In this document: piece by piece, positions 28,702-31,151 of the stretch
How positions within the stretch are numbered: the stretch's first letter is position 1
How the letters are laid out: every line of letters starts with the position of its first letter
Source: an uncultured Collinsella sp.
GTDB lineage: Bacteria; Actinomycetota; Coriobacteriia; Coriobacteriales; Coriobacteriaceae
Assembly: GCA_902470365.1 (NCBI GenBank)
Contig: CABRFZ010000026.1
Location: 1-31,151, forward strand
Length of the DNA stretch: 31,151 bases
Direction: 5' to 3'
The notes under the pieces: generated by a model
Seen by the model: the letters and a program-made list of their open reading frames with translations, nothing else
What the model was told of the DNA's origin: nothing
The model's database searches: none
Translations under genes and position numbers: made by a program

Positions 28702-30595
28702 CTACAGGCAGAAACCCGGATAGATATTGAGCTCTTCGTTCGTAGACCGCAGGTCACCAAAATCGTTTCCTCGGTACGTTAGGAAACATCCAGATTGAGA
28801 GGCATCGCAAGTTCGTGTCCACGCCGTGTTTCCAGTAAATCCATCGTAACCGGTCCAGCGGGTGTCGTTATCACCTTGCAGGGCGGCATACTGAGTTCCC
28901 TCGGCCTCGTAGACGGCGAGCTGGTCAGGTTCCCCGGAGCCAAGCTCCTTTTCAATCCCATCTTTACCAATCAGCTCCATCATAGACGGTAGCCACACGG
29001 TCTCATCCGTTGAGGTGACCGAAGACGGATCCGTTGTTACGCCAGCGTTGTTGGACAGTTTCTTGACCCTGACGATATTGCTCTTGAGAGCCTGCGGCAA
29101 GCACCAGTTGACCTCCGCGCGAATAGACCTACGGAGATCGGAGTCCTTCCATCCACCCGTATTGGAACCATCCTTGTTCATAGCAAGCTTGGCGGGAGAG
29201 GCGTCGGCGATTAGGAACGTGATACCCGCCTTGCCCTTACCATCGGAACGGTCATCATGGTTGAAGCCAACGATATATGCCTTGAAGGTATCATCGATGT
29301 TCTTACAGGAAGCGCTGCTCAGATTGCCATCGTCGCCAACCAGATGGTATTTCTTAGCAATCTCGGTAGCGGCACTATCATCCTGAGCCGCCGCAATTTC
29401 ATTTGCGATGGACTTGAGGTCTTTCCAGCTGTAATTGTTAACGCTATCTTGAACGGCGACACCGCTTGATTCCGAATCAGAGCTATCATCCGAAGGGGAT
29501 GTCAAGCAGAACATGGGCATCACAGCAGATGCCTTATCGGTCGAATAGCCATACAGACCAGTAGGCCAAGAAGCGTTATTGTTGCTTGCAGGCGAATCAG
29601 TCTCATCATAAACAGGGGCATAACCGTCATCATAGCTATAGCCAGCCAGATGGTCCAATCCGGCATCAGGCGTTAGAGGGTTGTAGTAAATGCTTCTAAA
29701 ACCAGCCTTCCAGTCGAAGCCATTTATCTTCTTATAGCTTGAGTCCAGTTTTACTTTCCCTTGCTCAAGAGCCTTCTGATCAGAGAGGCCATCATCCGTC
29801 TTAACCAGTTCAATCCAATATCCTGAGTCAGATAAAGTGAACTCGCAGTCTTGCGAGTCTGAAGTCCAATTCATGCCGGCGGCCTCGTAATAATCATACT
29901 GTGTGCCCTCGGCGTTAAGGGACTTGGTCATCCACTCCGAATCGCGATTGATGTTTTTCATCTCTGAGGCATCGCCGAGGATTTCAGTCGCAGAAGGTGC
30001 CCAGAGCCGAACGTCCTCTGAGGTTGCCTGACTTGCCTTGGCATCGTCGCGATAAACAGTATTCTTCTTGACTGTGGCCAAACAGTCCTTGAGCGTACTA
30101 GGCAGAATGTTGAAGTCGGTAACATGTGAGGCATAGAGCGGATTGCCCATATACAGACCATCGGTAAACTGCCAAGTAATGCCTGCCTTTCCAGAGCCAT
30201 CGGAAAGATCATCGTGGTAGAAGCCAACAATCATGGCGCTGCTCTCACAATCATTGAGCGCAACTTTCTTGGTCTGACTACCGTCGAGCTTGCCCTTCTT
30301 GTCGCAGAGCTTGTACTTCTTGGCGATCTTGAGGGCCGCCTTGCGGCTGCCGGATTTGGTCATGGCGTCGGAGATCTTGGCGAGCTCGGCCCAGGTGTAC
30401 TTGTCGACCTTCTTCTTGACCTTGACGCCCTTTACCGATCCGCCCTTGGACTTTTTGGACGACTTCTTGGAGGCGGCGTACGCCGGGGTAGGCGCGACGA
30501 CAGCGGTCACGTTGCCCACAACTAGGGAACTAATCGAGAGCGCAAGCGCTCCGACCAACAACCCCCCCCCTGAAACATTTCCTGATGTTTCGCAT
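28702..30595 (-). CDS. Secreted DUF6273-like protein 2, out of frame at a G9 tract (probable phase variation)
   Basis: Paralog of the gene at 25216-27043 with the same start (MRNIRKCFRGG), RBS and G9 tract (30570-30562). As sequenced, the ATG frame ends early; one G fewer gives a 630-aa preprotein with a Sec signal peptide ending AYA-ASKK. The mature protein has two DUF6273-like halves: IVGFYHDDLSDGSGKAGITW near the N-terminus, and IVGFNHDDRSDGKGKAGITF with GGWKDSDLRRSIR and VWLPSMMELIG in the second. It ends YPGFCL. The first roughly 100 codons (for example DKYTWAELAKISDAMTKSG) are nearly identical to gene 1 at DNA level, while the middle diverges, suggesting recombination between the copies. 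Function unknown; a secreted or surface location is inferred from the signal peptide. Confidence 0.8.
30562..30570 (-). repeat. Homopolymeric G9 tract in signal-peptide codons (gene 2)
   Basis: Nine Gs in the same codons as in gene 1, with the same adjacent GAAACAT/ATGTTTC hairpin at 30572-30591. Both copies are in the same non-coding register. Confidence 0.9.
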
Positions 30596-30630
30596 GGCAG
30601 ATTCCTTTCTCTTATCCACCGGACATCTCA

Positions 30631-30667
30631 ATCCTAAGCGGTGTTTTTCAAATTCTGTTGCGCAACA
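30631..30667 (-). promoter_or_regulatory. Promoter with palindrome TGTTGCGCAACA (gene 2)
   Basis: Palindrome 30656-30667, a 19-bp gap, -10-like TAGGAT (30636-30631), 36 bp before the ATG. The gap sequence differs from gene 1 while the spacing is kept. Confidence 0.65.
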
Positions 30668-30821
30668 TTAGACGATTCTTAAAAGTTCAGATAACAGGTG
30701 ATGATTCGGGGACCGCCAGTCCCCCGAATGCCATGCTCTTCCCAGCAAAACAGGGAATTTGCTCGAGCTCCCACCCGGATCTTTGTTTGGCGACAATCCC
30801 TCCGGGAGGGCGTTCGGGTGG

Positions 30822-31055
30822 ATGGGGCAGATCCATATGGGAAGAGAGAGTCTCTTTACGGCGCTCGTGACGTGCTTCACCGCCGACCAGCTTCCGCTGC
30901 TCAGAGAAGCCATTGACGCGAGGCGCTGCCACGATGAGGTCGGCGTCGGCACGCTCACCGGGGCCGCAGCGGCCTATTGGCCGGACCCGAAATGCCGGGG
31001 GGGCGGCTCTCGCGGCGTCTGGTGTAACGGCCCCACTGCCGCCGGCGTCCCGTGA
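30822..31055 (+). CDS. Uncertain small ORF, possibly a gene fragment
   Basis: Plus-strand frame starting MGQIHMGRESLFTALVTCF, followed by TADQLPLLREAIDARRC, to a TGA at 31053-31055 (77 codons). The middle looks like a plausible amphipathic helix, but there is no good RBS, the tail is Gly/Pro/Cys rich, and competing frames exist on the other strand. I recognise no family. The rest of 30668-31077 holds only a short hairpin at 30703-30729 (ATTCGGGGAC/GTCCCC-C-GAAT). Confidence 0.2.
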   Translation: MGQIHMGRESLFTALVTCFTADQLPLLREAIDARRCHDEVGVGTLTGAAAAYWPDPKCRGGGSRGVWCNGPTAAGVP

Positions 31056-31077
31056 TGGACGTTGTCGCTTTTTATTG

Positions 31078-31097
31078 AACCACCACAATGGGGACAG
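31078..31097. repeat. Left half of a REP-like hairpin, interrupted
   Basis: AACCACCACAATGGGGACAG is identical to the left part of the element at 24623-24661. The sequence changes right after GGGGACAG, where the intact copy continues GCACC. Confidence 0.7.
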
Positions 31098-31151
31098 TGA
31101 ACTGCGCCCCGAAACTTGGACTGAATAAATAGCGACTACGCCGCAAGGGCC
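31098..31151. mobile_element. Possible terminus of an IS3-family insertion sequence (runs off right edge)
   Basis: From 31098 the sequence reads TGAACTGCGCCCCGAAACTT. This resembles the inverted-repeat ends of IS3-family (IS150-group) elements, which often start TGAACTGC followed by a C-rich block and AAA-x-TT. It begins exactly where the REP-like hairpin is broken. No transposase codons are in the window; the assignment rests on the end motif only. Confidence 0.4.

Noticed and set aside
30687..31088. Minus-strand ORF of 133 codons at the right end
   Set aside because: It starts within the REP-like half-hairpin, has a composition typical of antisense frames, and shows no domain. The opposite-strand ORF at 30822-31055 is slightly more protein-like but is also weak.

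Overview
The window looks like a chromosomal segment of a gut Coriobacteriia member, most likely Collinsella or a close relative. The coding regions are GC-rich with strong third-position G/C bias. They carry an anaerobe-type purine hydroxylase system (YgfK, SsnA, XdhD-like) and secreted DUF6273-type proteins, and palindromic repeats are scattered between the genes. The genus is an inference from content, not from an alignment.

Layout. (1) 1-4614, minus strand: a DEDDh exonuclease, then hsdR and a partial hsdS of a type I restriction system; hsdR and hsdS overlap by 4 bp and hsdS runs off the left edge. (2) 4615-10191: an accessory region rich in gene remnants. It holds a candidate type I toxin-antitoxin locus (41-aa hydrophobic/basic peptide at 4873-4998 with a convergent antisense RNA carrying its own promoter and terminator), a decayed second copy of that locus, a SIMPL-domain gene between the two copies, a DUF234-type AAA ATPase behind a 22-bp inverted repeat, an orphan AbiEi-like protein, and three arrays of a 62-bp alternating-orientation palindromic repeat. 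(3) 10192-19569, minus strand: a purine (xanthine/urate-type) catabolic operon transcribed permease, ssnA, ygfK, four-cluster ferredoxin, FAD-less molybdenum hydroxylase. A YheO/HTH_22-type regulator is divergent at 19921. (4) 20628-24624: a bidirectional terminator, ridA, then a U32 peptidase-family/rRNA hydroxylase-like gene followed by a pseudouridine synthase. (5) 24623-24911: REP-like hairpins. (6) 24956-30667: two paralogous secreted DUF6273-like proteins flanking a zinc-ribbon membrane protein. Both paralogs have a G9 tract inside the signal peptide that puts the sequenced allele out of frame, and they share a palindromic promoter element with a third, decayed promoter. (7) 30668-31151: no confident gene; a REP half-hairpin interrupted by what looks like an IS3-family terminus.

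How the genes work together. The permease should import xanthine or urate. The hydroxylase (two [2Fe-2S] clusters plus a Mo domain, no FAD domain) would exchange electrons with the FAD/NAD(P)H protein YgfK, probably through the ferredoxin-like protein, with SsnA as an accessory amidohydrolase. RidA nearby may remove reactive enamines. The strongest candidates for undescribed biology are the G-tract switched DUF6273 pair with its shared operator, the type I toxin-antitoxin-like locus and its relic, and the 62-bp repeat arrays with a fixed period and variable spacers.
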